From positions 1 to 8,579 of the forward strand of contig JACMPN010000228.1 of NCBI GenBank assembly GCA_014377495.1: DNA of 8,579 bases. Direction: 5' to 3'. Shown here in pieces: positions 1 to 6,919 of the stretch (the stretch's first letter is position 1; each line of letters opens with the position of its first letter). The translations under genes and the position numbers were made by a program. This stretch comes from Candidatus Sericytochromatia bacterium (GTDB taxonomy: Bacteria; Cyanobacteriota; Sericytochromatia; JACMPN01). The notes beneath the pieces were generated by a model. The model was not told the DNA's origin. It saw only the letters and a program-made list of their open reading frames with translations, and searched no databases.

Positions 1-1314
1 GAGCAAACACCCCCCGTCGCCGGGGTGGACGTCACCGCCCCAGTCCAGGCCGCCCTCGACCGGATGGCGGATTTTGCCGAACGGATTCGCAGCGGCGCCT
101 GGAAAGGCCACACGGGCAAACCGATCCGCAACGTCGTCAACGTCGGCATCGGCGGCTCCGATCTGGGCCCGGTGATGGCGTACGAAGCCTTGCGGTCCTA
201 CAGCCGGCGGGACCTGACCGTTCGCTTCGTCTCCAACGTCGACGGCACCGACTTCGTCGAGGCCACCCACGACCTCGATCCTGCCGAGACCCTGTTCATC
301 ATCGCCTCGAAGACCTTCACCACCAAAGAGACGATGACCAACGCCCACTCCGCCCGCGACTGGGCCCTGGCGACCCTGAAGGCACCGGCGGCGGTCTCGC
401 AGCACTTTGTCGCCCTGTCGACGAACGCCAAGGCCGTCGCCGAGTTCGGCATCGACACGGCCAACATGTTCGAGTTCTGGGACTGGGTGGGCGGCCGCTA
501 CTCGATGACCTCGGCGATCGGCCTGTCGACGATGATTGCCATCGGTCCCGACCATTTCCGGGCGATGCTCGCCGGGTTCCACGAGATGGACGAGCATTTC
601 CGCTCGGCCCCCTTCGAACGCAACCTGCCTGTCCTGATGGGCCTGCTCGGCATCTGGTATGCGGACTTCTTCGGGGCCGAGACGGTGGCGGTCCTGCCCT
701 ATGAGCAATACCTGAAGCGCTTTCCCGCCTATCTCCAGCAGATGACGATGGAAAGCAACGGCAAACACGTCACCCTGGACGGAAACACGGTCGATTACCA
801 GACAGGGCCCATTTACTGGGGGGAACCGGGCACCAATGGCCAGCATTCCTTTTACCAGCTGATCCATCAGGGCACGAAGCTCATCCCCTGCGACTTCATC
901 GCCTTCATTGAGCCGGTACACGCCATTGGGCAGCACCACGACCTCTTGATGGCCAACGTTTTCGCCCAGGCGGAAGCCCTGGCCATGGGCAAGACGGCGG
1001 AAGCGGTCGCCGCCGGGGGAACACCGGCAGCCCTCGTCCCGCACCGCACCTTCGACGGCAACCGCCCGTCCAGCACGCTACTCATGGACAAGCTGACGCC
1101 TGCAGCGCTCGGCAAGCTCACCGCCCTATACGAGCACAGTGTCTTCACCCAGGGCGCCATCTGGCAGCTCGATTCCTTCGATCAATGGGGCGTCGAGCTG
1201 GGCAAAGTGCTGGCCGACAAGATCAGCGCCGAACTCGCCGACACTGCGGAGGCGCCGTTGGAGCATGACAGCTCGACGAACGCCCTGATCCGGCGGTATC
1301 GGGCAGGCCGGTAG
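1..1314 (+). CDS. pgi: Glucose-6-phosphate isomerase (3' part, start outside window)
   Basis: Interconverts glucose 6-phosphate and fructose 6-phosphate in glycolysis and gluconeogenesis, in the cytoplasm. The frame is open from base 1 (Glu-Gln-Thr-Pro-Pro), so the GTG at 25 is internal and not the start. About 437 residues are present against roughly 550 in the family, so roughly the first 110 are missing. Family signatures seen in order are NVGIGGSDLGP, SKTFTTKETMTNA, FEFWDWVGGRYS, the ESNGK segment with the catalytic Glu, GTNGQHSFYQLIHQGTK with the catalytic His, and DQWGVELGK with the catalytic Lys near the C-terminus, followed by the usual HDSSTN...RRY tail. Nothing looks broken in the visible part. 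No gene is clearly co-transcribed downstream, because a gap of about 680 bases follows. Identification is very safe. Confidence 0.97.
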   Translation, partial: EQTPPVAGVDVTAPVQAALDRMADFAERIRSGAWKGHTGKPIRNVVNVGIGGSDLGPVMAYEALRSYSRRDLTVRFVSNVDGTDFVEATHDLDPAETLFIIASKTFTTKETMTNAHSARDWALATLKAPAAVSQHFVALSTNAKAVAEFGIDTANMFEFWDWVGGRYSMTSAIGLSTMIAIGPDHFRAMLAGFHEMDEHFRSAPFERNLPVLMGLLGIWYADFFGAETVAVLPYEQYLKRFPAYLQQMTMESNGKHVTLDGNTVDYQTGPIYWGEPGTNGQHSFYQLIHQGTKLIPCDFIAFIEPVHAIGQHHDLLMANVFAQAEALAMGKTAEAVAAGGTPAALVPHRTFDGNRPSSTLLMDKLTPAALGKLTALYEHSVFTQGAIWQLDSFDQWGVELGKVLADKISAELADTAEAPLEHDSSTNALIRRYRAGR

Positions 1315-1373
1315 CCTTTCGGGCGAACCTCCCGACCTGCTTGCCGCCGGGGACGGTACGGTCCTCGGCAACG

Positions 1374-1389
1374 TCCGCCGTCCGGCGGA
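1374..1389. repeat. 7-bp inverted repeat downstream of pgi
   Basis: TCCGCCG and CGGCGGA form a perfect inverted repeat separated by 2 bases, 60 bases after the pgi stop. No T-tract follows on either side, so it is not a standard intrinsic terminator. It may simply reflect GC-rich sequence. Confidence 0.4.
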
Positions 1390-1688
1390 GTGAGTGGCCG
1401 CCAGGCTTCCGGTGATTCGATGGCCGAGCTGGCCAAAGCCTACAACGGCTAGCCGGCCTGGTCAGCGTGATCACCAGATGATACCGGGCGAGCTTACCTG
1501 GCCGATCGGTCCAGCGGTAACGCCGCTACCGGCGTCAACGCCTACTTGGCAGACGGCAGTCCAGTTGGCCTGATGGGTGGGTGGCCTGCGCATTCGGCAA
1601 GCTGGCAGGGACGTGACCGGCGGGGTGGGGCTAACCGATAAACGATTCTTTTTGCATGAATGATGTTGGAAGTGGCGGCATATGCAGA

Positions 1689-1703
1689 CCGTTCACTGCA
1701 TAA
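1689..1703 (+). repeat. 15-bp direct repeat, copy 1
   Basis: The sequence CCGTTCACTGCATAA matches 14 of 15 bases of a second copy at 1810-1824, in the AT-richer half of the gap. This copy also sits in an inverted repeat: ATGCAG (1682-1687) and CTGCAT (1696-1701) are separated by 8 bases, an arrangement typical of a dimeric regulator site. The function is inferred only. Confidence 0.45.
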
Positions 1704-1809
1704 CCATTTTTCCCGAATGGCGTGGGCCTTGCTTAGGCCGACGAGGCCCATTGCCGCCCGACTATCCGGGTTCCCCCTGGCTGTTTAGGATAATTTTCGT
1801 GCAACAGTG

Positions 1810-1824
1810 CCGTTCAGTGCATAA
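1810..1824 (+). repeat. 15-bp direct repeat, copy 2
   Basis: CCGTTCAGTGCATAA is the second copy, with one mismatch, 121 bases after copy 1. It ends in a CATAAT hexamer (1820-1825) that resembles a -10 box, but no acceptable -35 box is found 16-18 bases upstream. It could be an operator pair for the lipoprotein gene or a chance or mobile-element relic. Confidence 0.45.
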
Positions 1825-1990
1825 TTCAGCGCTTTGCTCCACCACTTTGGCAAACCTGACAAGCCGAAAGACCATGTTTCTGATGCAATTGATCTAGAGG
1901 CCGGAAGGCTGTGGCAAGCATCCACCTCCTTTGGTCCTCGACATCGCCCGCACTCAGCTCAGCAACCTTGTCAAAGGCAGTGATAATCTT

Positions 1991-2926
1991 ATGAAAAAGA
2001 GTTCTCTGGGGCTGGCTGTCGCCACCCTGATACTTGCGGCCTGCCAACTGGCGCCAGACCTTGCGGGCAGTAACGCCCCTGGCCAGGCCTCGCTCTCGAC
2101 TTTGGGCGTCAAACGGAAAAAAGCTGTCCCCCCCACACCGGTACACACGTGCAGCCCCACACCAAAGCCCACCTGCGCCCCTACGTCCGAACCGACCCCT
2201 ACGCCCGAACCGACACTTACGTCCGAACCGACACCTACGCCCGAACCAACACCTACCCCAAAGCCAATACCGACGCCCACGGCCACCTCAGCATTGCTGC
2301 CCCAGGCCTGCGGCAACCCTGTGAACCTCAAGTCCGCTGCCAACTTTGCGATCCTGGCGGGATCCACCGTCACCAACACCGGTCCCACCAAGGTACAGGG
2401 GCACTTGGGGCTGAGTCCGGGGAGTGCGGTAACGGGTTTCCCGTCAGGCGTCATGGTACCGCCCAGCAGCATCCACATCTCCAATGCCACCGTGGACCAA
2501 GCCAAAATCGATCTGACGGCGGCATTCAAGGATGCGGCGAACCGGTCCGGCGGGACATCCATCGCCGGTGAAATCGGCGGGCTGACCCTCATCCCCGGCG
2601 TCTACTCGGCATCATCCTCGGTGAAGCTCACCGGGACCCTGACCCTGAATGGCAACGGCTGTGCCGACGCTGTCTGGATTTTCCAGATCCCGACGACGCT
2701 CACCACCGCATCCAGAAGTAAGATCGTGCTGATCAACGGCGCCAAGGCGGCCAACGTCTTCTGGATGGTCGGCAGTTCTGCGACCCTCGGTACCTACGCC
2801 ATCTTCAAGGGCGACATCATGGCCGCCAAGTCGATCACTGTGACGACGGGCGTCGACGTCGAGGGTCGGGTCCTGGCGCAGAACGCCGCAGTCACCCTGG
2901 ACACCGACAACATCCACATGCCCTAG
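1991..2926 (+). CDS. Lipoprotein with Pro/Thr-rich linker and DUF3494 ice-binding-like domain
   Basis: The 311-residue protein begins with a short lipoprotein signal peptide: MKKSS, a hydrophobic run, and the lipobox LAAC with Cys18. Gln follows the Cys rather than Asp, which fits outer-membrane sorting. Residues 47-96 are a Pro/Thr/Glu linker with hexapeptide units such as EPTPTP. Residues about 107-311 form one DUF3494 domain, recognisable from SAANFAILAGSTVTNTGPT, the LGLSPGSAVTGFP segment, ANVFWMVGSSATLGTYAIFKG, and the AAVTLDT end. This family includes ice-binding proteins with a beta-solenoid fold, but many members have untested roles, for example in adhesion. The ATG at 1991 is preferred over an in-frame TTG at 1931 because it places the signal peptide at the N-terminus; an AAAGG lies about 12 bases upstream. 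The gene converges on the tal end of the PYP operon and is probably unrelated to it. Confidence 0.9.
   Translation: MKKSSLGLAVATLILAACQLAPDLAGSNAPGQASLSTLGVKRKKAVPPTPVHTCSPTPKPTCAPTSEPTPTPEPTLTSEPTPTPEPTPTPKPIPTPTATSALLPQACGNPVNLKSAANFAILAGSTVTNTGPTKVQGHLGLSPGSAVTGFPSGVMVPPSSIHISNATVDQAKIDLTAAFKDAANRSGGTSIAGEIGGLTLIPGVYSASSSVKLTGTLTLNGNGCADAVWIFQIPTTLTTASRSKIVLINGAKAANVFWMVGSSATLGTYAIFKGDIMAAKSITVTTGVDVEGRVLAQNAAVTLDTDNIHMP
2189..2278 (+). repeat. Five tandem 18-bp coding repeats (Pro/Thr linker)
   Basis: Five in-frame units of 18 bases encode EPTPTP, EPTLTS, EPTPTP, EPTPTP and KPIPTP. The units are nearly identical at the DNA level (consensus GAACCGACACCTACGCCC), with the last one most diverged. 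Such repeats can gain or lose units by slippage and so change linker length without breaking the frame. Confidence 0.9.
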
Positions 2927-3120
2927 GCACGGATGGCCGGTCTCACGTGGGTCCTCTTCATGCCCTGTGAGTGCCAACTGGCCGGGGACCCGGCATCAAT
3001 GTTGCCTCCACCAAACCATATCCCGATGGGCAGGTATTTACAGGTCTCCCCGGCGGCACAGGGACATCGCTGGCCACAATGGATGCACGGTGCGTCATCA
3101 CGATCATCCAGGAGCCGCAC

Positions 3121-3150
3121 AAGGAAACCGGGCAGACCATCGCTGCCCGG
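3121..3150 (-). terminator. Intrinsic terminator of the PYP operon
   Basis: On the minus strand a perfect 8-bp stem (CCGGGCAG / CTGCCCGG, loop of 7) starts 9 bases after the tal stop and is followed by TTTCCTT. The position at the end of the operon and facing a convergent gene supports the call. The T-tract is short and interrupted. Confidence 0.65.
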
Positions 3151-3158
3151 ACCGGTGC

Positions 3159-4562
3159 TCAGCCGCTGATCAGGAGACTCGCCGTCAAGGCCTCGATCGG
3201 ATCGGCGAGGGCCTGATCGGCCGAAAAACGTCCCAGCGACAGTTCGTGTTCGGCCGTGAAGGCGGTCGTCCGGGGATGGTCGTGGGCATGGGCCGCCTGA
3301 CCGGCTGCCAGCAGCAGCGTCGCCAGCAGTCTCGCCCAGTCCGCCAGCCGGTCCCACAGCGTCCAGCCGCTGCCGACACTGAAGGGCACCAGATCCTGGT
3401 TGGACAGGTTCGTCGGCAGGGATTGGGACGATTGCGGCATGCAGCTGGCCCGCATCTGGGCGGCGGGGGCCGTGGCCGCCCGCTGGGCCCCGGCAAAGCC
3501 GCTCTGGGCCCCCGGACGGCTGGCCAGCAAGGGCGGCAGGCCACCATTCGTCGCCGGTTCGAGGATCAGGGCCAGTTGGCGCTCGGCAAGATTCGCCGCC
3601 TGGACGACGGCGCCCAGGACCAGATCCAGCCGGGCCCCGAGATGCTGGGCGTGGAAGTTGCCCCCGTGCCAGACGGCCTCGGCAGCCACATCGACGATGG
3701 GATTGTCGGAGATGCCGTTCAGCTCGGTCTCGGCCGCCGCGGTCAGGGCGGCCAGCGCTTCGGCCAGGCTGCCCAGCACGGCCGGGGCGCAGCGCAGGGA
3801 ATAGGGCTCCTGCAAAGGGCGAACCCGGGCGGGTCCGGCGAGCGTGGCCAACCCGGCGGCAATACCGGCTGCCGTAGCGATCTGGCCACCGTGTCCCCGC
3901 AACGTGTGGATGCGGGGCTGGAGGTGGGCATCGGTGCAGCCCAGGGCGGCCATGACTTCGGCAGTCGCCCGCATGGACCAGCGCAACAAGCGCTCGCCAG
4001 TCGCCACCGCCGCAGAGGCCAGGGCCGTCGTCAGGGCGGTGCCGTTCACCAGGGCGAGGGCATCCCGGGCCGGCAGGTCGCTCAGGCCGATGCGCTGCAG
4101 CCAGCCGCTGACGGCATGGGCCATCGGGATCAGGTCACCGCTGGCTCCGACAGAGCCATAGCGGGGCACCGTCAGCTGGCCCGCCTCCGGCGCAAAGGCG
4201 GCCCAGCGGCGCAACGTCTCGGCACTGATCCCCGCATACCCCTTTGCCAGGGTGTGGGCGCGGCTGATCGCCATGGCCCGGACGATGGCCGGCGGCGCCG
4301 GGGGACCAAAGCCGGCGCAGAGGTGCCGGATCAGCCCCAGGCCGTGACCGGCGGCCGTCGGATCGACGTCGAAGGCGACGAGCGGTCCGAAGCCCGTCGT
4401 CACTCCATAACAGGGTTTGCCCGCCGCCACCCAGGCGGCGAGGAAATCCGCCGAAGCCGTGACAGCCGGCCAGCTGTCGGGGGTGACGGCGAGACCGTCC
4501 GTACCGCCTGCGATCAGGGCGGCCGGGGTCAGGTGCGCGCCCAGCCCGATCGAAAGACTCAC
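3159..4562 (-). CDS. tal: Tyrosine ammonia-lyase (aromatic amino acid lyase, MIO enzyme)
   Basis: Predicted to deaminate L-tyrosine to p-coumarate, the precursor of the PYP chromophore. It has 467 residues. Family hallmarks are YGVTTGFGP with Tyr52, the MIO-forming Ala140-Ser141-Gly142 in GSVGASGDLIPMAH, ALVNGT with Asn173, QEPYSLRCAP (251-260), HGGNFHAQH (299-307) and SNQD (387-390). Substrate choice in this family depends on a residue pair: His-Leu in TAL, Phe-Leu in PAL, Ser-His in HAL. Here it is His80-Leu81 in IRHLCAGFGP, which favours tyrosine. The protein is shorter than the roughly 510-520 residues usual in bacterial TAL, mainly through a shorter loop after the MIO motif. The start is GTG, overlapping the TGA of the upstream gene as GTGA, behind a GGGGGTGGGG purine stretch. 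It is the last gene of the operon. Histidine ammonia-lyase is the main alternative, but the PYP context argues against it. Confidence 0.9.
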   Translation of the reverse strand: MSLSIGLGAHLTPAALIAGGTDGLAVTPDSWPAVTASADFLAAWVAAGKPCYGVTTGFGPLVAFDVDPTAAGHGLGLIRHLCAGFGPPAPPAIVRAMAISRAHTLAKGYAGISAETLRRWAAFAPEAGQLTVPRYGSVGASGDLIPMAHAVSGWLQRIGLSDLPARDALALVNGTALTTALASAAVATGERLLRWSMRATAEVMAALGCTDAHLQPRIHTLRGHGGQIATAAGIAAGLATLAGPARVRPLQEPYSLRCAPAVLGSLAEALAALTAAAETELNGISDNPIVDVAAEAVWHGGNFHAQHLGARLDLVLGAVVQAANLAERQLALILEPATNGGLPPLLASRPGAQSGFAGAQRAATAPAAQMRASCMPQSSQSLPTNLSNQDLVPFSVGSGWTLWDRLADWARLLATLLLAAGQAAHAHDHPRTTAFTAEHELSLGRFSADQALADPIEALTASLLISG

Positions 4563-4936
4563 AGCCCCACCCCCGACAGACGCCGCCAGGCGCGTTCCGA
4601 CAATGTCCGGCTGAGCTGGCCCGTCGGTCCCTCACAGCCCTGCCAGAAGCTTTCCGGCAAGGCGACAGGGGCGGCGGTGGGCATTCCGAATGCCAGGGGC
4701 AGCGCCCCGGCCCGCAGGCAGGCCAGCAGCAAAACAACGTAGAGGCCGCCGTTCGGCAGGCTGGCGGCTACCCGGTCACCTGGCACCAGGCCAAGCGCCT
4801 GCAGCCAGGCCGCCCACGTGCGGGCGGCCGTCCAGAGCGAGGCCCCCGGACAGACCCGGCCGTCATCATCGGCGAGGAAAGCGCGCTGCCGGCCGACAAG
4901 CGCCGTGCGCAGGGCCTCATAAAGCGGTTGGGACAT
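4559..4936 (-). CDS. Truncated p-coumaroyl-CoA ligase-like protein (AMP-binding N-terminal fragment)
   Basis: The 125-residue protein matches only the beginning of acyl/aryl-CoA ligases of the ANL superfamily. Residues about 30-87 carry the usual first helices and LGLVPGDRVAASLPNG, then VVLLLACLRAGALPLAFGMP. The remaining residues to 125 do not look like the family. The P-loop (S/T-S-G-T-T-G-x-P-K type), the Y-G-x-T-E motif, the hinge and the C-terminal catalytic Lys are all absent, so it cannot be an active ligase alone. Full-length PYP-associated ligases are near 400 residues. The GGAGG Shine-Dalgarno site 3 bases before ATG, the 20-bp overlap with the upstream gene and the 4-bp overlap with tal are all intact. 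That fits an in-frame deletion or a retained mini-protein better than random decay. Position between pyp and tal strongly implies descent from pcl. Confidence 0.75.
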   Translation of the reverse strand: MSQPLYEALRTALVGRQRAFLADDDGRVCPGASLWTAARTWAAWLQALGLVPGDRVAASLPNGGLYVVLLLACLRAGALPLAFGMPTAAPVALPESFWQGCEGPTGQLSRTLSERAWRRLSGVGL

Positions 4937-6446
4937 GGTCCTCCGCCCGGATCGCCCGCAACTGGCCGGGATCGACGACGAGGCACAGGGCGCCGCTGTA
5001 ACGGACCACGCCCCGCAGATAGGGCGGCATATCGAAGGCCATGGTCGTCACCGGCTGGACGATCGCCGCATGCAACTGCTCGACCCCATCGATGCCAATG
5101 GCCAACCGTTCGCCATCGACCTCGAGCAGGGCAGCGTGGCTCGGGGCCGCGATCTCCGAGTCGACGGTTAAGGCGAGAGGACGGGGCAGCTCGATCCAGC
5201 CGTAGGCATGCTGTTGCCAATGGAAGAGGGGACTTCCGGCCACCTGGCGCAGCGCCCCCGGCTCGACAGCTACCACCCGGCTGATCTGGGCCACGGGCAG
5301 TCCGTACAGGGCGCCACCGTGGCGGACGATCATCAGGGCTTCGGCCTGCTCGTAGCGAAACGGCGCCCAACGCAGCGTCAGGGTCGCCGACTCGCCGTCG
5401 ACCTGCACATAATCGACTGTGACGCACACTGCATTGCAGACCTCGATCAGCCGATCCCAGGCCTCGGCTTGCCCGGCTTGAAAAGCTGCCGGCGCAAGGC
5501 CCGGGCCATCGTCGTGGAAGGACAGCGTGCCGCAATCGGGAGCGACTGTACAACGGACGTCGACGTGCTGGTGGAGGGACTTATCCCGCTCCCGGCGCTG
5601 GACGGTCGTCTCGGCCGTCAGGCCGAGCATGAGAAAGCGCCCGGCGGCAAACCAGCAGCCAAGCAGCGACTCGACGTGCTGGGCATCGATCGCCGCATCG
5701 GGCGGGGAGGCGTCGGTGAACTGACAACGCAGAGCCAGGGTCTGGGCCTGGTGCTGCAGATCGCCCTGCAAAATCCGCCACATCGCTGCAAAGGGGGTCC
5801 GGTTGTCGTGGCGCAGCGAGGTCCGCAGAGTCGCAAACGAGGTATCGAACCGGTCGACCAGCCCCTGCAGCAGGGCGAGAGAATCCATCTCCCCACCGGC
5901 CCGGCTGGCCTGCAACAGCCGGTCTTGGACGTCGAGCACGGCCCGGAACAGGCTGTTGATCTCGGCCGAAATCGTGCCGACCAGCTTGCCGTTTTTCAGG
6001 TGCTGCTGGCGCAGGTCACCGAGGAGGGCGTCGTCCGGCCGGGCAATCTGGAGGGGATCGCTGAGCATCACATCGAGCGCTTCGAGCTGCGCCGGTGGCA
6101 ACAGAGGCTCCAGGGCGGCCAGCAGCCCCGAGGCGACCGAGCCCTTCAGCCAGATCGCCGGATCGGCCTCGCCCGTGTTAGCCAGCTGGTACTGCATCAC
6201 TTGGTTGTAGCGGACCCACTCGCATTTCAGCTCACACCAGATGTAGGCGACAGTACGGGCCAGCTCCTGCTCGTCGTCCAGCGTCCGGGCGACCAGAATG
6301 ACGTCCGCCACCTTACGTGCCATGTACTCGGACACCTGAGCCAGCACGTCTGCCGCCACGTCCGGATGGCCTGCCAGCTGCTCGGAGGTCTCGGCGCCGA
6401 ACGTCTGGACGGCTGACGTCACCTGTTCGGCGAGGGGGCTGGTCAT
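4917..6446 (-). CDS. CheA/CheW-like chemosensory protein encoded directly after PYP
   Basis: The 509-residue protein has a C-terminal CheW-like domain (about 365-500: ALMIVRHGGALYGLPVAQIS, then AALLEVDGERLAIGIDGVEQ, then YLRGVVRYSGALCLVVDPGQL). Before it, residues about 155-360 follow the layout of CheA dimerisation and ATP-binding domains: long helices, a R-x-P-F segment, RRERDK, and HDDGPGL (311-317), which resembles the CheA DDGxG box. The CheA N-box (Asn-Ala-x-Asp-His-Gly type) is replaced by WFAAGRFLML, and the glycine-rich G2 box is not seen. The helical N-terminus (1-150) has no recognisable HPt phosphorylation site. It is therefore probably an adaptor or pseudokinase rather than an active kinase. 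No membrane segments or signal peptide are seen, so it should be cytoplasmic. It starts 15 bases after the pyp stop and overlaps the ligase-like gene by 20 bp. The CheW domain is safe; the CheA relationship of the rest is an inference from motif order. Confidence 0.75.
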   Translation of the reverse strand: MTSPLAEQVTSAVQTFGAETSEQLAGHPDVAADVLAQVSEYMARKVADVILVARTLDDEQELARTVAYIWCELKCEWVRYNQVMQYQLANTGEADPAIWLKGSVASGLLAALEPLLPPAQLEALDVMLSDPLQIARPDDALLGDLRQQHLKNGKLVGTISAEINSLFRAVLDVQDRLLQASRAGGEMDSLALLQGLVDRFDTSFATLRTSLRHDNRTPFAAMWRILQGDLQHQAQTLALRCQFTDASPPDAAIDAQHVESLLGCWFAAGRFLMLGLTAETTVQRRERDKSLHQHVDVRCTVAPDCGTLSFHDDGPGLAPAAFQAGQAEAWDRLIEVCNAVCVTVDYVQVDGESATLTLRWAPFRYEQAEALMIVRHGGALYGLPVAQISRVVAVEPGALRQVAGSPLFHWQQHAYGWIELPRPLALTVDSEIAAPSHAALLEVDGERLAIGIDGVEQLHAAIVQPVTTMAFDMPPYLRGVVRYSGALCLVVDPGQLRAIRAEDHVPTAL

Positions 6447-6461
6447 GGCCGCACCGCCCGT

Positions 6462-6866
6462 CTAGCGCCGTTCAATGAAGAGCCAATTGGTAGGTGTGGC
6501 GCTCTGAGTGCGGTAAAGATGGGCGAGGACGTTGGTAGCCCGCATCTTGTACGTGAAGGTGTACGGAAAAACGATGTCCAGCGCATTCGCCGCCAAGCCT
6601 TCCTTGAAACGGCCGAAGAAGAGCCGGTTGTTCGTGCATGGGGCGATGCGGGTAAAGAAGTTCAAGCCCTCCGCCTGAGCGGTGGTAATGCCGACCAGCT
6701 CCGACTCAAACCGGTTATAGAGCTGGATGATGCCGGCATCGTCCACACGAATCGCTCCGAATGGCAGGCTATCGGCCTCTGTCCGGCTCAAATTATCCAA
6801 TTGCTGCAGGACTGCGTCCGGCACGAAGCGCTCGGCCTCGGGCCGAACGGGTATCATGGTCTCCAT
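6462..6866 (-). CDS. pyp: Photoactive yellow protein (blue-light sensor)
   Basis: A 134-residue PAS-fold photoreceptor that carries p-coumaric acid as a thioester on a cysteine and photo-isomerises it in blue light. Alignment by eye to the 125-residue Halorhodospira halophila protein has an offset of 8. The chromophore cysteine is Cys77 in NFFTRIAPCT (Cys69 there), and the phenolate partners are Tyr50 and Glu54 (Tyr42 and Glu46). GRFKEGLAAN, YTFTYKM with Phe104, Tyr106 and Met108 (Phe96, Tyr98, Met100), and a WLFIERR end complete the match. Two pocket residues differ: Thr50 and Arg52 of the reference are Val58 and Ile60 here. The start has an AAGGA Shine-Dalgarno site at good spacing (GGGAAGGAACACCG before ATG). 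Downstream tal and the ligase-like gene fit the known chromophore pathway. The identification is very safe. Confidence 0.96.
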   Translation of the reverse strand: METMIPVRPEAERFVPDAVLQQLDNLSRTEADSLPFGAIRVDDAGIIQLYNRFESELVGITTAQAEGLNFFTRIAPCTNNRLFFGRFKEGLAANALDIVFPYTFTYKMRATNVLAHLYRTQSATPTNWLFIERR

Positions 6867-6919
6867 CGGTGTTCCTTCCCCGCGGTTCAGCGGTGCGTTC
6901 CTGTTGCCTGCCCCACAGC

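Larger units (their letters stand above)
1315..1990. other. Long intergenic region, partly eroded and partly AT-richer
   Basis: No convincing gene lies here. The left part (about 1315-1640) is GC-rich with short open stretches in shifting frames and looks like decayed coding sequence. One stretch (about 1480-1640, plus) reads GRAYLADRSSGNAATGVNAY before ending in TAA, but it has no start or Shine-Dalgarno site. The right part (about 1640-1990) is clearly more AT-rich and should contain the control region of the lipoprotein gene that starts at 1991. I could not find a good -35/-10 pair in it. I also found no convincing T-tailed terminator for pgi. Confidence 0.6.

Noticed and set aside
1682..1897. 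71-codon open frame in the AT-richer gap
   Set aside because: No Shine-Dalgarno site, no coding-like codon bias, and it spans both 15-bp repeats, which look regulatory.
1954..2592. 212-codon minus-strand frame with a Val/Gly repeat
   Set aside because: The VGVGSG-type repeat is the reverse reading of the Pro/Thr linker repeats of the lipoprotein.
2949..2991. GGGTCC / GGACCC inverted repeat after the DUF3494 gene as its terminator
   Set aside because: The loop would be 31 bases, the stem only 6, and there is no T-tract.
2967..4742. 591-codon open frame on the plus strand opposite tal
   Set aside because: It mirrors the G/C-rich third positions of tal, its protein is Arg/Gln/Gly-rich without any domain, and tal on the other strand has full family motifs.
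5208..6416. 402-codon open frame on the plus strand opposite the CheA/CheW-like gene
   Set aside because: It is antisense to a gene with a recognisable CheW domain and operon spacing; it has low-complexity composition and no recognisable motif.
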